A stretch of 24,088 nt of DNA from JANXSD01 sp043758125 (GTDB lineage Bacteria; Bacteroidota; Bacteroidia; AKYH767-A; OLB10). The position numbers were made by a program, and so were the translations under genes. Under the pieces are notes generated by a model. It was not told the DNA's origin and ran no database searches. It saw only the letters and a list, made by a program, of their open reading frames with translations. The stretch is from contig JAYVOC010000154.1 in assembly GCA_043758125.1 (NCBI GenBank), positions 1-24,088 on the forward strand. Reading direction: 5' to 3'. Below, piece after piece: positions 23,401 to 24,088 of this stretch (positions within the stretch are counted from its first letter, which is position 1; every line of letters begins with the position of its first letter).

Positions 23401-23739
23401 GAAATATTCTTAACGCTTCTTTATGTTTTTAAAGTTAAAGAATCCGCATTTCAAACGGGTTGGTTTGTTGAATCCATATTAACGGAGTTGTTTATTTTAT
23501 TCATCATTCGGACGCATAACAATTTCTTTAAAAGCAGACCGGGAAAATATCTATTCATCTTAAGTTTTTTAGGCTTGATAGTTACCCTTACGCTACCTTA
23601 TGTTCCATTCGCTCATGATATCGGATTAGCACCTTTCCCAATTTTAAATCTTGGTGCTATGTTATTAATAGTGGCTGTATATATCATTACTGCTGATTTA
23701 TTAAAGGTTTGGTTTTTTAAAAAGTATCGAAGTGCGTAA
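23401..23739 (+). pseudogene. P-type cation ATPase remnant, C-terminal end (MgtA-like)
   Basis: An open stretch from just after a TAG (23398-23400) to the TAA at 23737-23739 encodes only the last two or three membrane helices of a P-type ATPase of the magnesium-transporting type: FQTGWFVES, ELFILFIIRT, FFKSRPGKYL, then PYVPFAHDIGLAPFP and ITADLLKVWFFKKY. A complete enzyme has about 850-900 residues and carries the DKTGT phosphorylation site; here some 110 remain. A short frame from 23346, shifted by one base, may be the remains of the preceding helix. The likely start at 23488 (TTG) would begin inside a helix. It is therefore read as a gene fragment, not a real small protein. The rest is not in the window. 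Confidence 0.7.
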
Positions 23740-23886
23740 AATGCAATTTCAATAATAATAATCTTTTTTGATTACTGAGATTCTGTTTTAAACGAAATTA
23801 CACCCAGTCATCAATGAGTTTAGCGCCATTTCGGGTTGCTAAATGAGGCAGTGGAATCATGAGTTTAAAAATCATCAAAATACCTA
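23740..23886. other. Gap between ATPase remnant and operator dyads
   Basis: No gene seen. TTTAGC (23819-23824) and GCTAAA (23838-23843) could pair across 13 bases, a weak stem without a T run. Confidence 0.3.
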
Positions 23887-23942
23887 TTTTGGTGAACATA
23901 TTCACCAAAAACACGTATATTCGGTGAATACAATCACCAAAA
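23887..23942. promoter_or_regulatory. Two operator-like dyads before the AAA+ ATPase
   Basis: Dyad 1 is perfect: TTTTGGTGAA (23887-23896), spacer CATA, TTCACCAAAA (23901-23910). Dyad 2 is a looser copy: GGTGA (23923-23927) and TCACC (23934-23938), with the right half extending to ATCACCAAAA (23933-23942). Both halves repeat at exactly 32 bp, close to three turns of DNA, so a protein would bind both on the same face. Dyad 2 ends two bases before the ATG at 23945. Likely an operator or autoregulatory site of the following gene. Confidence 0.65.
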
Positions 23943-23944
23943 TC

Positions 23945-24088
23945 ATGATTTCACGTATAATTGAGCCTAAGATTCTCGCCAAACTAGGCAAAGGAAAAGC
24001 GATAATAATTATTGGTTCGAGGCAAGTAGGAAAAACAACACTTATAAAAGGCATCATCAATAACAAGGAGCATTTGTTTTTAGATGGT
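23945..24088 (+). CDS. AAA+ ATPase, 3' end outside the window
   Basis: Only the first 48 codons are present. MISRIIEPKILAKLGKGKA followed by the Walker A loop GSRQVGKTT (residues 24-32) and HLFLDG is the start pattern of the ATP-binding proteins with a DUF4143 C-terminus, common and variably present in Bacteroidota and often next to mobile or defence genes. Function of this family is not settled. The ATG is placed directly after the two dyads, so translation, and probably transcription, is set by what binds there. The Walker B motif and the DUF4143 part cannot be checked in this window. Confidence 0.8.
   Translation, partial: MISRIIEPKILAKLGKGKAIIIIGSRQVGKTTLIKGIINNKEHLFLDG

Noticed and set aside
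23488..23739. Independent 83-aa membrane protein.
   Set aside because: The same frame extends upstream to 23401 with residues that match the end of P-type ATPases, and the TTG start lies inside a helix.

Overview
The window is about 24 kb of AT-rich DNA from a member of the Bacteroidota. The evidence is two proteins ending in type IX secretion (T9SS) C-terminal sorting domains, a TonB-dependent receptor with an N-terminal carboxypeptidase-regulatory-like domain, several -7 boxes of the Bacteroidota form TAnnTTTG, little sign of Shine-Dalgarno sequences, and a GxxExxY family gene. I cannot name the genus. No tRNA, rRNA, CRISPR array or complete insertion sequence was seen.

Layout. 1-960: the 3' part of an unrecognised gene cut by the left edge, followed by an imperfect hairpin that resembles an integron attC site. 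960-1700: AT-rich and without a convincing gene. 1700-4822: a small membrane-anchored protein and a TonB-dependent receptor, closed by a strong terminator. 5069-7825: a Tet-type MFS exporter converging with an orphan membrane histidine kinase. 7974-11439: an exported subtilase and an exported M1-type metallopeptidase in tandem. 11542-12659: a flavin-reductase-like protein and ribose-5-phosphate isomerase B. 12660-13952: a compact element made of a small PD-(D/E)XK-fold (GxxExxY) gene between two arrays of GGATT/AATCC repeats in opposite orientation. 13953-17866: thioredoxin on the minus strand, then the overlapping minus-strand series GT2 glycosyltransferase, GT9 heptosyltransferase-like protein, uvrC. 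17934-20108: a cysteine-patterned PKD-repeat T9SS protein with its own promoter and terminator. 20268-21728: a helical TPR-like protein of unknown role. 21830-23343: a short T9SS cargo protein, a terminator and an HD-domain phosphohydrolase. 23401-24088: the remnant of a P-type ATPase, then two operator-like dyads and the start of an AAA+ ATPase cut by the right edge.

Most of the window is ordinary chromosome: cell-envelope biogenesis, repair, sugar metabolism, exported enzymes and surface proteins. The accessory parts are the left edge, the 12660-13952 element and the right edge. The best candidate for an undescribed system is the GxxExxY nuclease-fold gene with its flanking inverted repeat arrays. 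It fills the gap between the stop codons of rpiB and thioredoxin and resembles in layout a REP/RAYT-type domesticated element, although the protein is not a RAYT. The second candidate is the pair of identically built dyads, exactly 32 bp apart, directly before the AAA+ ATPase start.
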